Assembly: GCA_051819765.1 (NCBI GenBank)
Contig: JBNJGT010000025.1
Location: forward strand, 1 to 21,509
Source of the DNA: JBNJGT01 sp051819765
GTDB lineage: Archaea > Nanobdellota > Nanobdellia > Woesearchaeales > JACJVW01
Length of the DNA: 21,509 nt
Direction: 5' to 3'
Shown here piece by piece: positions 7,572-14,323 of this stretch (the first letter of the stretch is position 1; the number at the start of each line of letters is the position of its first letter). Position numbers and translations under genes: made by a program. The notes under the pieces are model-generated. The model was not told the origin of the DNA, did no database searches, and was given only the letters and a program-made list of their open reading frames with translations.

Positions 7572-7582
7572 CACCAATGGTG
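7572..7582. promoter_or_regulatory. Palindrome upstream of the MttB-like promoter (operator candidate)
   Basis: CACCA-A-TGGTG, a perfect 5-bp dyad around one base, lies about 15 bp upstream of the TATA-like boxes of the MttB-like gene. Its position suits a regulator binding site. Confidence 0.35.
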
Positions 7583-7596
7583 TGCAGATGTAAAAA

Positions 7597-7656
7597 AATT
7601 TAAATCAAAATTTATAATAATTCCCAATGTCTATACAATCGGTAATATCTGGTGAG
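7597..7656 (+). promoter_or_regulatory. TATA-like boxes and ribosome binding site of the MttB-like gene
   Basis: Two candidate boxes, aatttaaat (7597-7605) and atttataataa (7610-7620), would give a leader of roughly 25-40 nt. ggtgag (7651-7656) lies 8 nt before ATG 7665. Confidence 0.55.
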
Positions 7657-7664
7657 GTATATAC

Positions 7665-9131
7665 ATGGCATTTAGGCAAGAGGAATACACTTCAAGTGCA
7701 GGAGCAAACATATCATATGAGCTGGAGAAGTCAATACATGAGGATGCGTGCCGCGTGTTGGCGGAGATCGGTCTCTCGGTCCCGAATGTGAATGGGATGA
7801 TTACGAACCCACGGCTTGAGGCGCTCATATCTGGGCTGAATAACGGGAATGACGCTGAATACATACCTGAGATCGGAAAACTCCTCCTCAACAAATCTGT
7901 CATAGACGCTGCAATCGACGTGACACCCACTGTCTCTGATTTCACAGAAGAGTTCGGCATTCCAAGACACACCTTTGGCGGAGGCCAGCGTCCACGATAT
8001 ATCCGCAGGAACGGGATTGACGACGAACCCACTTATGAGGATATAAGGGAGATGGCCATCCTTGCCAGAGAGTATGACATCAGATTCATGTTCTGTCCCC
8101 TGGCCGGTAACTTCTACTCCGATGATGAGATCAAGGGCGTTACAAAAGAGGAGCGGACAGCCCACAGGAAACAGCTCAAGGTTGAACGCAATGGCAGGGA
8201 GCCGCTCAGGATCATGGCTCATGAGTATCCAGGGCTCCACTTCTGGAATGTGAACTTTGAAGGCGGTCCTCAATTTGCCCGTCAATTCCAGGATCATCTC
8301 GGGGGGAAAGTCATAACCACGCATTCATCGATAATGAGTCCCCTGACCATAAAGGAGACGGGCATCACCAGCATGTTTGATTGCCTTGATGCAGGGCTTC
8401 CCATCTATGATACAAGCATGCTCACTGCTGGTCGGGATGCTCCCGCCAGCCTCTATGGTCTTGCAGTCCAGGCCCATGCTGAAGGATTGGCTGGAACGGC
8501 GCTTGCGCAAACCTACAAGCCCGGCTCAGTGTACCTGAATGGTGCTTATCCGGCAATCGCAAGTACACGAGAGTTGGGAGGCTATGCCCTCGGAGCCCCC
8601 GCCGTGACCATGGCAAACTATCTCGTGGCCCGTGTCCTCGACTATCTGGATGTTCCTGGCATCCAGTCCGGATGCACAACCGACCGCAAGGATTTGGACC
8701 TGGAGTATGACTCGAGGCGCGAAGAGCCGCCCATGTTTACCAACCCTGACATAGAGGCAGCCATGAAATGGCTATATCCAAAGAATTCCTTTCTCATGTG
8801 GCGCCATTACCTGTCCGGGTGCACAAAGGACCTGATGGGTTCATCAATCCCACTCATGGAAGCAAACTGCAAGCTCTACAACCATCTCAGTGAAACAGTA
8901 GCCGTTGCTCCGGCTGCAACAACCCTCCCCATGTACCTGGTTCATCCTGATGCCAAGGCACTCAGACACATTGACGAAGGTGCTATGATGACCGAAGACC
9001 CGGGTGCATTACGGGAATATAACCTTGATATCATCAGGAGTGGTGTTGAAAGAAACGGGTTTGGCTTGCTCAACCATACTGGAAATAACCTGTACAATCT
9101 CGTGAATGAAATGCCCTTCCTGCGCTTTTAG
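7665..9131 (+). CDS. MttB superfamily protein (trimethylamine methyltransferase-like), without pyrrolysine
   Basis: A 488-aa TIM-barrel-type protein of the MttB superfamily, which moves methyl groups from quaternary or tertiary amines to a corrinoid protein. Recognisable blocks are the N-terminal IHEDACRVLAEIGLSVPN, then SPLTIKETGITSMFDCLDAG, AGRDAPASLYGLAVQAHAEG, and GYALGAPAVTMANYL...SGCTTDRKDLDLEY, in family order and at nearly full length. There is no internal TAG, so it resembles the non-pyrrolysine branch (glycine betaine or carnitine type enzymes), but it is divergent and the substrate is unknown. No corrinoid protein or methyltransferase partner is encoded here. The start has a good GGTG site. 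It ends TAG 9129-9131, overlapping by 3 bp the stop of a convergent Lrp-type regulator. Confidence 0.82.
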   Translation: MAFRQEEYTSSAGANISYELEKSIHEDACRVLAEIGLSVPNVNGMITNPRLEALISGLNNGNDAEYIPEIGKLLLNKSVIDAAIDVTPTVSDFTEEFGIPRHTFGGGQRPRYIRRNGIDDEPTYEDIREMAILAREYDIRFMFCPLAGNFYSDDEIKGVTKEERTAHRKQLKVERNGREPLRIMAHEYPGLHFWNVNFEGGPQFARQFQDHLGGKVITTHSSIMSPLTIKETGITSMFDCLDAGLPIYDTSMLTAGRDAPASLYGLAVQAHAEGLAGTALAQTYKPGSVYLNGAYPAIASTRELGGYALGAPAVTMANYLVARVLDYLDVPGIQSGCTTDRKDLDLEYDSRREEPPMFTNPDIEAAMKWLYPKNSFLMWRHYLSGCTKDLMGSSIPLMEANCKLYNHLSETVAVAPAATTLPMYLVHPDAKALRHIDEGAMMTEDPGALREYNLDIIRSGVERNGFGLLNHTGNNLYNLVNEMPFLRF

Positions 9132-10057
9132 GAGACCAGGAAGGCAACATTCCAGTAGTAGTCCTCCATAAGATCCGGAAAACTGTATTTTATCTTATTC
9201 ACCACTTCATAGAATTTACTGTGATTCTTTGCAAAGATATTCAGTTCCATCTCTGACATCTCAATAGTCTTTGAGACATACAGCACATTGTCAAGCTCTT
9301 CAAGATATCGGATGAACTCTTCGATACGCTTGGTGGTTCGTGTACGCAACCTGATGAAGAGTTTGAAGTGCCAGAAATCAAACTGGGATGAATCTATTTC
9401 CGTCCTGAAAGCCATAATGATTCCATTTTTCTGGAACTCTTTGATCTTACGTCTTACAGTCTCGGGACTGTAGCCGACCTTGGCCGCAATCTGGGTATTT
9501 GGCATGCGTCCCTCCCTCTCCAGGTGGTGGAGCAGCATCATATCCCGCTTATTAAGTTCGTATGTATCAGTGTGAAGGTATGCTGATACCTGCCCTTGTG
9601 GATAGCCGTGGATATAACTGTGTGCAAAATACGTGAACCTTGTCGCAATAGAGATATCTTTCTTGAGGATATTGCTTCCATAACGCCGATGAATCTTATT
9701 GATGATTTTTGCGAATTCCCGGTTGTCGCTGACCCATACCTCCAGGAATATATCCCATTGTCCTCCCATTGTGTAAAGGCGTTTCGGGTAAGTGAGGCTG
9801 TTGATGTACTGCACGATTGCCTCTTCCTTGCGTTTCGTGACATTCTTCAGTTTGATGAACAGGTTGAAGTTTGAGTAGCCAAGCTTGAAATAGTCTATAT
9901 GTGCATAGGTATGCTTTACAATCCCGCGCCGCATAAGTTCATCCAGTCGATATTTGACTAGCTGCTTTGAAGACCGCGTCTGCTTTGCAATTTTTGAGAG
10001 CATAGCACGTCCGTCGAAATCAAGTGCCGCAAGGATTGCTTTATCCTTCTTGTCCAT
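9128..10057 (-). CDS. Tandem Lrp/AsnC-type transcriptional regulator
   Basis: A 309-aa protein built from two Lrp/AsnC units. The first winged helix-turn-helix is at residues 1-50 (DKAILAALDFDGRAMLSKIA, with a recognition helix near SSKQLVKYRLDEL) and is followed by a RAM-like alpha/beta domain. The second HTH is at about 168-215 (LNKRDMMLLHHLEREGRMPN, SPETVRRKIKEF) and is followed by a second RAM-like domain. Classical Lrp proteins have about 150 aa, so this is a fused duplicate that may act as a pseudo-dimer in one chain. Lrp proteins sense amino acids or related metabolites. Its tail-to-tail overlap with the MttB-like gene suggests, but does not show, that it regulates nearby genes. ATG 10057 has a TATA box at leaderless spacing. 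Confidence 0.88.
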   Translation of the reverse strand: MDKKDKAILAALDFDGRAMLSKIAKQTRSSKQLVKYRLDELMRRGIVKHTYAHIDYFKLGYSNFNLFIKLKNVTKRKEEAIVQYINSLTYPKRLYTMGGQWDIFLEVWVSDNREFAKIINKIHRRYGSNILKKDISIATRFTYFAHSYIHGYPQGQVSAYLHTDTYELNKRDMMLLHHLEREGRMPNTQIAAKVGYSPETVRRKIKEFQKNGIIMAFRTEIDSSQFDFWHFKLFIRLRTRTTKRIEEFIRYLEELDNVLYVSKTIEMSEMELNIFAKNHSKFYEVVNKIKYSFPDLMEDYYWNVAFLVS

Positions 10058-10078
10058 GACCTATGTGAGGAGCCGGCA

Positions 10079-10091
10079 GTATATAAAAATT
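10079..10091 (-). promoter_or_regulatory. TATA box, leaderless promoter of the Lrp-type gene
   Basis: On the minus strand, aatttttatatac is centred about 28 nt upstream of ATG 10057. Confidence 0.65.
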
Positions 10092-10219
10092 GGGGTAAAG
10101 TCTATCTCTTTTGTGAGTGATTTATTTGAGGATTGGTATCATATTATCAAGATCAGACCTGCAGTTGCATAGTGCTTGTCGGGGATGTCCCTTACGGGGA
10201 AGCAGAGCCAGCCATTCGG

Positions 10220-10262
10220 AAATGGGATTTTGAAGATACGAAATCCTGAAAATCACCCATTT
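10220..10262. repeat. Long imperfect inverted repeat between divergent genes
   Basis: aaatgggatttt (10220-10231) pairs with aaaatcacccattt (10249-10262) over 12 bp, with a 2-nt bulge and a 17-nt loop. It lies 18 bp upstream of the TATA box of the gene at 10312 and in the intergenic space shared with the Lrp-type gene, so it could be an operator. Confidence 0.5.
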
Positions 10263-10280
10263 CTTAGACAGTGCGAATAA

Positions 10281-10290
10281 AATTTAAATA
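10281..10290 (+). promoter_or_regulatory. TATA box, leaderless promoter of the 161-aa gene
   Basis: aatttaaata is centred 26 nt before ATG 10312. Confidence 0.65.
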
Positions 10291-10311
10291 GTTCGATGTC
10301 CCAGAAGCATC

Positions 10312-10797
10312 ATGGCCAAAAAGATCTTTCCGCCGGCAGGCATTCTGTTGGTGTTTGTGATTTCCTTCTTTTTGTTGAGTGAATGCGGATACAATGAGCC
10401 AAAATCTCCTGAACCCGGGCTTGATGAAGTGGCAGCAGCAAAGATTGTTGCGGAGTTGGAACGCTCAGATGAAAAGATGGTACTAGACCGGCATAAGATC
10501 GATGTTGATCACGATGGTGAAAGGCAGATCAATCTTGGTGTGAAAAATCTGCATGCATCTGCTTGTTTCAAACCACAGCTACAGTGCATAGGAGGACTGA
10601 GTGTCTCATGTCCCGCTGATTTCCAGGAATGGTATGCTGCAGGGACTACTGTCATCAATGCGGACGAAATAAAGGTGTTTCCCATTCTCATACGCGGGAA
10701 TCAGGCTGGCACCTACCGCTTGAATGTACAGACCATGAAAGCACCAGACTGCGATAGTGACTCATGGGAAGAATACGAATCTCAAGTGATATTTTAG
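10312..10797 (+). CDS. Small exported cysteine-containing protein of unknown function
   Basis: A 161-aa protein with a strong N-terminal hydrophobic segment after AKK (residues 8-23, FFLLSECG) that reads as a signal peptide or signal anchor. The C at the end of FFLLSEC might be a lipid attachment site, but the -1 residue is E, which is poor for a classical lipobox. The exported part has further cysteines (ACFKPQLQC, SVSC, APDC) that could form disulfides, and a beta-rich pattern ending in SQVIF, like a small Ig-type fold. I do not recognise the family. It is transcribed divergently from the Lrp gene, from its own promoter, and is convergent with HU. Confidence 0.65.
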   Translation: MAKKIFPPAGILLVFVISFFLLSECGYNEPKSPEPGLDEVAAAKIVAELERSDEKMVLDRHKIDVDHDGERQINLGVKNLHASACFKPQLQCIGGLSVSCPADFQEWYAAGTTVINADEIKVFPILIRGNQAGTYRLNVQTMKAPDCDSDSWEEYESQVIF

Positions 10798-10806
10798 AAG
10801 CTAAAT

Positions 10807-10813
10807 AAAAAAA
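10807..10813 (-). terminator. T-run terminator of the HU gene
   Basis: Seven consecutive T on the minus strand (plus-strand A-run) directly after the HU stop codon. Confidence 0.45.
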
Positions 10814-11074
10814 TTAATATTTTGGATTCTTGCTCGCTTTGAAAGTGAAAACTTTCTTAGCTGGAATCTTGATCTTTTCACCAGTTGCAGGATTCACTCC
10901 CTTCCGAGCCTTGCGCTTGGTGGTTTTGAAGGTTCCAAACCCTACAAGCTGAACACTATCTTTCTTAGCTCCCTTGACAACGTTTGAGAGCACTGAGTTA
11001 AGTGCCTTTTCAGCATCGGTCTTTGTCAGTCCGGTATCCTTAACAACTGCTTCTATTAGTTCTCCTTTATTCAT
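10814..11074 (-). CDS. HU-family DNA-binding protein
   Basis: An 86-aa HU/IHF-type protein of usual size: N-terminal helices (KGELIEAVVKDTGLTKTDAEK), then VGFGTFK at 44-50, and the DNA-binding arm with NPATGEKIKIPA at 61-72, including the intercalating proline P62. HU bends and compacts DNA as a dimer. It is a bacterial-type architectural protein, present in some archaea (known in Thermoplasma), where it can accompany or replace histones. ATG 11074 is chosen because GAGGTG (minus strand, 11081-11086) lies 6 nt upstream; a longer frame would begin at a GTG inside that site. A TATA box lies about 40 nt upstream. A T-run directly follows the stop. Confidence 0.95.
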   Translation of the reverse strand: MNKGELIEAVVKDTGLTKTDAEKALNSVLSNVVKGAKKDSVQLVGFGTFKTTKRKARKGVNPATGEKIKIPAKKVFTFKASKNPKY

Positions 11075-11080
11075 AATTAT

Positions 11081-11120
11081 CACCTCGTAGAATTATCTGG
11101 AAACTTATACTATTTAAAAC
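11081..11120 (-). promoter_or_regulatory. TATA box and ribosome binding site of the HU gene
   Basis: On the minus strand, gttttaaata (11111-11120) is followed by a short leader of about 15 nt carrying gaggtg (11081-11086) in front of ATG 11074. Confidence 0.6.
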
Positions 11121-11140
11121 TTACCCTAAATGGCAGACGC

Positions 11141-11917
11141 TTACTGACGGGCAATCTGTTGGATGATGCGCTGCTTCTCGCTTCCATTGGTAGCAATAAG
11201 CCCTCCATTCATGCGACGGTCGACGTAGCTGAGGTTTTGGCCTAACCGGTTGAACACGATACCGCCCGCTTCCCGGAGGATTATCTCAGGTGCGCAGCAG
11301 TCCCAGGCACCCAGGCGGTCGCTGGTATTCAGATAGAAATCTGCCTCTCCTTCGCTGATGCGGCCAAGCTTGACCCCGATGCTGCCGCATCTGATGAATT
11401 CTGAGACTTTCAGCTGTTCAGCAATGAATCGCTCGTGATGACTAAAATGATTACGGCTGATGACCATCCGTGAGATCCCGTTTGGAGTGACACGCATCCG
11501 CCGGTTTACTCCTTCATGTTCGACAAAAGCGCCAAGCCCTGTGATCGCATAATACATCTTGTCGAGCACCGGCAGGTACACAGCACCCAGCACTGGCTGT
11601 CCCTTCTCAAGGAGCCCGACCATTATGGAGAACTCACCGGTCTTGTTGATGAAATCTTTGGTTCCATCCAAGGGGTCAATCACCCAGACCCGGTCGTGGT
11701 CAGGTAATCCCTCTCGAACCTCCTCTGACAGGATCCCATAGTCAAAATGCGATAAGCCTTCCCGCAGGAGCTTATCCGACAGAAGATCAGCCTCGGTCAC
11801 AGGTGAGGTATCATGCTTGACCTCCTGTGAATATTCAGTATCATAGATTTTCATGATCTCAGAACCGACCGATCTCATCAGTTGTTTTAGCGTGGAAAGC
11901 TCACTCTCAAATGCCAT
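11141..11917 (-). CDS. cysQ: Inositol monophosphatase-family phosphatase, CysQ-like 3'(2'),5'-bisphosphate nucleotidase
   Basis: A 258-aa protein of normal family length. Metal-binding motifs are complete: E65-E66 (ILSEEVREG), D81-P-L-D84-G-T (WVIDPLDGTKDF, 78-89) and W205-D206 (GAWDCCAPEIILREAGG). The family hydrolyses phosphate from 3'-phosphoadenosine 5'-phosphate, inositol phosphates or fructose-1,6-bisphosphate. The WVIDPLDGTKDF wording and overall pattern are closest to CysQ, which recycles PAP from sulfate activation, but other IMPase substrates are possible. ATG 11917 is chosen because a TATA box on the minus strand (11941-11950) lies about 28 nt upstream, giving a leaderless mRNA; an in-frame ATG at 11941 would overlap that box. 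HU follows 66 bp downstream with its own promoter. Confidence 0.85.
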   Translation of the reverse strand: MAFESELSTLKQLMRSVGSEIMKIYDTEYSQEVKHDTSPVTEADLLSDKLLREGLSHFDYGILSEEVREGLPDHDRVWVIDPLDGTKDFINKTGEFSIMVGLLEKGQPVLGAVYLPVLDKMYYAITGLGAFVEHEGVNRRMRVTPNGISRMVISRNHFSHHERFIAEQLKVSEFIRCGSIGVKLGRISEGEADFYLNTSDRLGAWDCCAPEIILREAGGIVFNRLGQNLSYVDRRMNGGLIATNGSEKQRIIQQIARQ

Positions 11918-11940
11918 AATGACGTTCAAATGCCACTTCA

Positions 11941-11950
11941 TTTTTAAAGA
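11941..11950 (-). promoter_or_regulatory. TATA box, leaderless promoter of the CysQ-like gene
   Basis: tctttaaaaa on the minus strand, about 28 nt upstream of ATG 11917. Confidence 0.6.
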
Positions 11951-11988
11951 TTCCGGAAGACCTCGTCAATAACAATCGCAAACCACTG

Positions 11989-12005
11989 CTCCAAAATCTT
12001 TGGAG
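11989..12005. repeat. Perfect short inverted repeat in a divergent promoter region
   Basis: CTCCAAA-ATC-TTTGGAG, 7-bp arms with a 3-nt loop, lies between the divergent CysQ-like gene and the 116-aa gene. It could be an operator or a small hairpin. Confidence 0.45.
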
Positions 12006-12065
12006 ACTGTATGAAGTGTTCAGAATGACGTGGTCACGAGTGTACTACTTAAAGGTGCTCAAAAT

Positions 12066-12074
12066 GTTTTTATA
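12066..12074 (+). promoter_or_regulatory. TATA box, leaderless promoter of the 116-aa gene
   Basis: gtttttata is centred 27 nt before ATG 12097. It supports ATG 12097 over the upstream in-frame TTG at 12079. Confidence 0.6.
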
Positions 12075-12096
12075 GTACTTGGACATTCTCTCCCAT

Positions 12097-12447
12097 ATGG
12101 CGAACCATCAATATCAAGCAGACTATTTGAAAGTTACAGTGCTGGACAGAACTCATCCTGTTGAGGATATTGCTAGCGTTATAAGAACTCATTCTGAACA
12201 GTTTAACAAGGTACTTCGCTCTGATAAAGCTGATCCCAAAGGTTTCGGTTTTTTTGATGAGAAACTGAGGACTGATGACTGGGCTCTCCTGAAATTTCAT
12301 CCATATTCTGTCGATTGTGGAATTTCACAACAACAGACTCTGTACCAGACACGGGATCAATCATTGAATGCTGCTATTCAATATCTGGGTGACAATGGCT
12401 ATCACGCAAAGCCCATTGACCTTGAACGAATGATTGATAACAGTTAG
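12097..12447 (+). CDS. Hypothetical 116-aa protein
   Basis: A soluble protein with no signal peptide or TM helix; family not recognised. It reads as alternating strands and helices (YLKVTVLDRTHPVEDIASVI near the start, QSLNAAIQYLGDNGYHAKPI near the end). The final HAKPIDLERMI segment resembles the closing strand-helix of small alpha/beta proteins, but no catalytic residue pattern is evident. It has its own leaderless promoter and ends in TAG, with a possible short coupled ORF starting 14 bp before the stop. Confidence 0.65.
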   Translation: MANHQYQADYLKVTVLDRTHPVEDIASVIRTHSEQFNKVLRSDKADPKGFGFFDEKLRTDDWALLKFHPYSVDCGISQQQTLYQTRDQSLNAAIQYLGDNGYHAKPIDLERMIDNS

Positions 12448-12583
12448 TCTGGACTTCTGGTTTGCTGGAGTAGGACCAGAGATGATAGAAGAATGTCTGG
12501 ACAACTTCTTGAGGGATTTTGCAAAGTACTTAGGTCTGGTTGAGGCCGCAATGCTCAAGGCAGTCGGATATGGCCAAGTATGA
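12434..12583 (+). CDS. Possible small ORF (49 codons) or remnant coding segment
   Basis: A frame starting at TTG 12434, overlapping the previous gene, runs to TGA 12583. Its translation looks like real protein rather than noise: DFWFAGVGPEMIEECLDNFL, then an amphipathic helix-like stretch ending AVGYGQV. An ATG at 12482 would give 33 aa. No ribosome binding site or TATA box is evident, so it may be a translationally coupled peptide or the decayed end of a longer gene. Not recognised. Confidence 0.3.
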   Translation: MITVSLDFWFAGVGPEMIEECLDNFLRDFAKYLGLVEAAMLKAVGYGQV

Positions 12584-12662
12584 CGAAAAAAGGCCGATGC
12601 AAACCAATGTAGTAACAGCAAGCCTCCGGATGGGCCTAAAGACCCATGAAGCCAACCAAAAA

Positions 12663-12671
12663 CTTTATATT
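12663..12671 (+). promoter_or_regulatory. TATA box, leaderless promoter of the coiled-coil membrane protein gene
   Basis: ctttatatt is centred 27 nt before ATG 12694. Confidence 0.6.
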
Positions 12672-12693
12672 GCAGTAAACCGCCAACCACCCT

Positions 12694-13596
12694 ATGACAC
12701 ATGAACTCCTCCAACAGAATATCAGTTTGATTCTCAAGAACATTGGCCTTGAGCCCTTGAAGAACCACACGACAAAGGGGCACATCCTTGATGTCTATGT
12801 AGGTCATGATGGAAAACGCTTTGGTTTCATTTGCGCCGAGAATCAGGATAATCTGAAGGATGTTCTCTATGGATGGCACAGTAAGAATGAGGAGATTGGT
12901 CTTGATGGGTTGGCTGTCGCTTTCTACGGCGAGCTTGCCGATGATATAGCCCAACTTGCACAGCAGTTGAAGATCTCGCAGATGGACGCTAAAAAGACGG
13001 ATGAGCTCCTGCAACGCTCCTTCGAAGAGAAAGAGAAGCTCAGGGGCACCTTCTTCCATGATATTTTCAATATTAGTGAAGAGGAATGGAAGAAACAACT
13101 GGAACAGCACAAAAAGGAACAAAAAGAGAAAGAGAAAGAATTGAAGAAGCAGAAGAAAGAACAGAAAAAACAGGAGAAAAAGGAAAAGGAAGAGCTCCAA
13201 AAGGCAAGGAAGCAACAGACCCAGCGTAGTGAGTTAGAAGAGCTGGGCCAGGAACTAGGGGAAGGACTTGCAGACGAAATAATAAGTGAGAAACGAAAAG
13301 AACTTGACCATATCCAAAATCTCAACAGGGACCGCATCCATCGGCTCAACGTCATCTTCATCATAGTCTTCTCTGGCATAGCATCCGCAACCACAATGTA
13401 TGTGGCACTTATTCCCGATGACCTTGTGCGCCGGGCAGGCATGCTATTCTTGTCACTGCTTTTGATTGGCTTTATTCTGGGTGGTATCTATTACCTGGCA
13501 AGAAAGATGACAGAAGGGATCAGCAGAGATCGTGTCAATTCTCTGGAACGCGAGATTGCCGCATACGAGTCCGAGGAGAAGCTGCTTGAGGACTAA
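12694..13596 (+). CDS. Membrane protein with KE-rich coiled coil and a possible restriction-endonuclease-like N-terminal domain
   Basis: A 300-aa protein. Residues 1-80 form a compact alpha/beta domain with the order helix, LDVYVGHDGKRFGFICAE (about 33-50), helix, and AVAFYGE (about 74-80). This resembles degenerate PD-(D/E)XK nuclease-like folds used in DNA or vesicle-associated proteins, but the E-x-K signature is not clear. Residues about 115-220 are a highly charged coiled coil rich in K, E and Q, long enough for a rod. Two TM helices follow at about 223-243 and 250-268, with a charged cytoplasmic tail. It is probably a membrane-tethered cytoplasmic rod with an N-terminal sensor or binding head. 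Its 3' end overlaps the convergent RlmN-like gene by 62 bp. Function unknown. Confidence 0.75.
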   Translation: MTHELLQQNISLILKNIGLEPLKNHTTKGHILDVYVGHDGKRFGFICAENQDNLKDVLYGWHSKNEEIGLDGLAVAFYGELADDIAQLAQQLKISQMDAKKTDELLQRSFEEKEKLRGTFFHDIFNISEEEWKKQLEQHKKEQKEKEKELKKQKKEQKKQEKKEKEELQKARKQQTQRSELEELGQELGEGLADEIISEKRKELDHIQNLNRDRIHRLNVIFIIVFSGIASATTMYVALIPDDLVRRAGMLFLSLLLIGFILGGIYYLARKMTEGISRDRVNSLEREIAAYESEEKLLED

Positions 13597-14302
13597 GCAT
13601 GCCGCATGCTGCTTCAATATCGCACCCACGTGGATATCGGATAAAGCATTTATATCCCTTCTTTCTGATTTGCTGCTTGAACCATGAGCCATCGCTTCCT
13701 GTATAGCCATTATGATCATTCAATCGTATGAGATTGAAATTGGTCTCACTTCCAAATTCCAAGGACAGCAACTTCTCCATATCACATGCCCGATCATTGA
13801 CACCTTCAATAAGGCTGTACTCGATCATCACCGCCCGAACCTGGGTAAACCCCACGATATCATCCACACACCCAAAGCTGATGAAACGTTCGCGAACCTC
13901 CTGGAAGGGAGAGTGCAGTGATACTGCCACATTATATGGCACCGCATGCAGCTTTTCCAGGTCGATCCCGCAGGTGGAAAGCGTGATATGCCGTTGTCCG
14001 ACTTCTCCTTTGATCCTATCGATAGCTGCACTGACAGCCTCGAAGTTAAGCATGGGCTCCCCAGTCCCCATGAAAACCACAGAGGTGGGTTTGCCATATA
14101 CACGGGCCGCCTCAAACTGGGCGATGATCTCATCCGCGGTAAGGTTTCGCTGGAATGGTCCAGCTTTGCAGAATACGCAGCCAACCGGGCACCCGACCTG
14201 GCATGAGAGGCACACAGATATCTTATTGTCCTTGCAGGGGATGAGGACACTGGAGTATCCGTCGAAGTCAAGCCTGATGGTACCGTCAGAGGAGATTTCC
14301 AT
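13535..14302 (-). CDS. RlmN/Cfr-like radical SAM RNA methyltransferase, lacking the N-terminal domain
   Basis: A 255-aa protein matching the catalytic core of RlmN, which methylates C2 of adenine in 23S rRNA and some tRNAs. The cluster motif is C38-PVG-C42-VF-C45. C31 in C-LSCQVG-C38 corresponds to E. coli RlmN C118, and C233 in GCDIEAACGML corresponds to C355, the methyl-carrying cysteine. FMGTGEPMLNF (78-88), VSLHSP and EYSLIEGVND are also in place, so the two-cysteine mechanism looks intact. Compared with about 380 aa for bacterial RlmN, the N-terminal RNA-binding region is missing. A 20-residue S/P/R-rich tail follows CGML and is encoded opposite the end of the convergent gene. ATG 14302 has a TATA box 26 nt upstream. 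Confidence 0.85.
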   Translation of the reverse strand: MEISSDGTIRLDFDGYSSVLIPCKDNKISVCLSCQVGCPVGCVFCKAGPFQRNLTADEIIAQFEAARVYGKPTSVVFMGTGEPMLNFEAVSAAIDRIKGEVGQRHITLSTCGIDLEKLHAVPYNVAVSLHSPFQEVRERFISFGCVDDIVGFTQVRAVMIEYSLIEGVNDRACDMEKLLSLEFGSETNFNLIRLNDHNGYTGSDGSWFKQQIRKKGYKCFIRYPRGCDIEAACGMLSPQAASPRTRMRQSRVPEN

Positions 14303-14323
14303 GCAGCTTCGGGTCCAGAGGAA

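Noticed and set aside
9129..9131. TAG at the end of the MttB-like gene as a pyrrolysine codon
   Set aside because: The pyrrolysine position in MttB is internal; here the TAG follows a complete C-terminus, and no sensible reading continues beyond it.
12445..12447. TAG readthrough joining the 116-aa gene to downstream sequence
   Set aside because: The in-frame continuation is composed of unlikely residues; the protein-like sequence downstream is in another frame.
12361..13215. Long minus-strand ORF (284 aa) opposite the coiled-coil gene
   Set aside because: Its first part is a run of L and F that is simply the reverse complement of K/E-rich codons of the plus-strand coiled coil; it has no promoter and contradicts a well-supported plus-strand gene.
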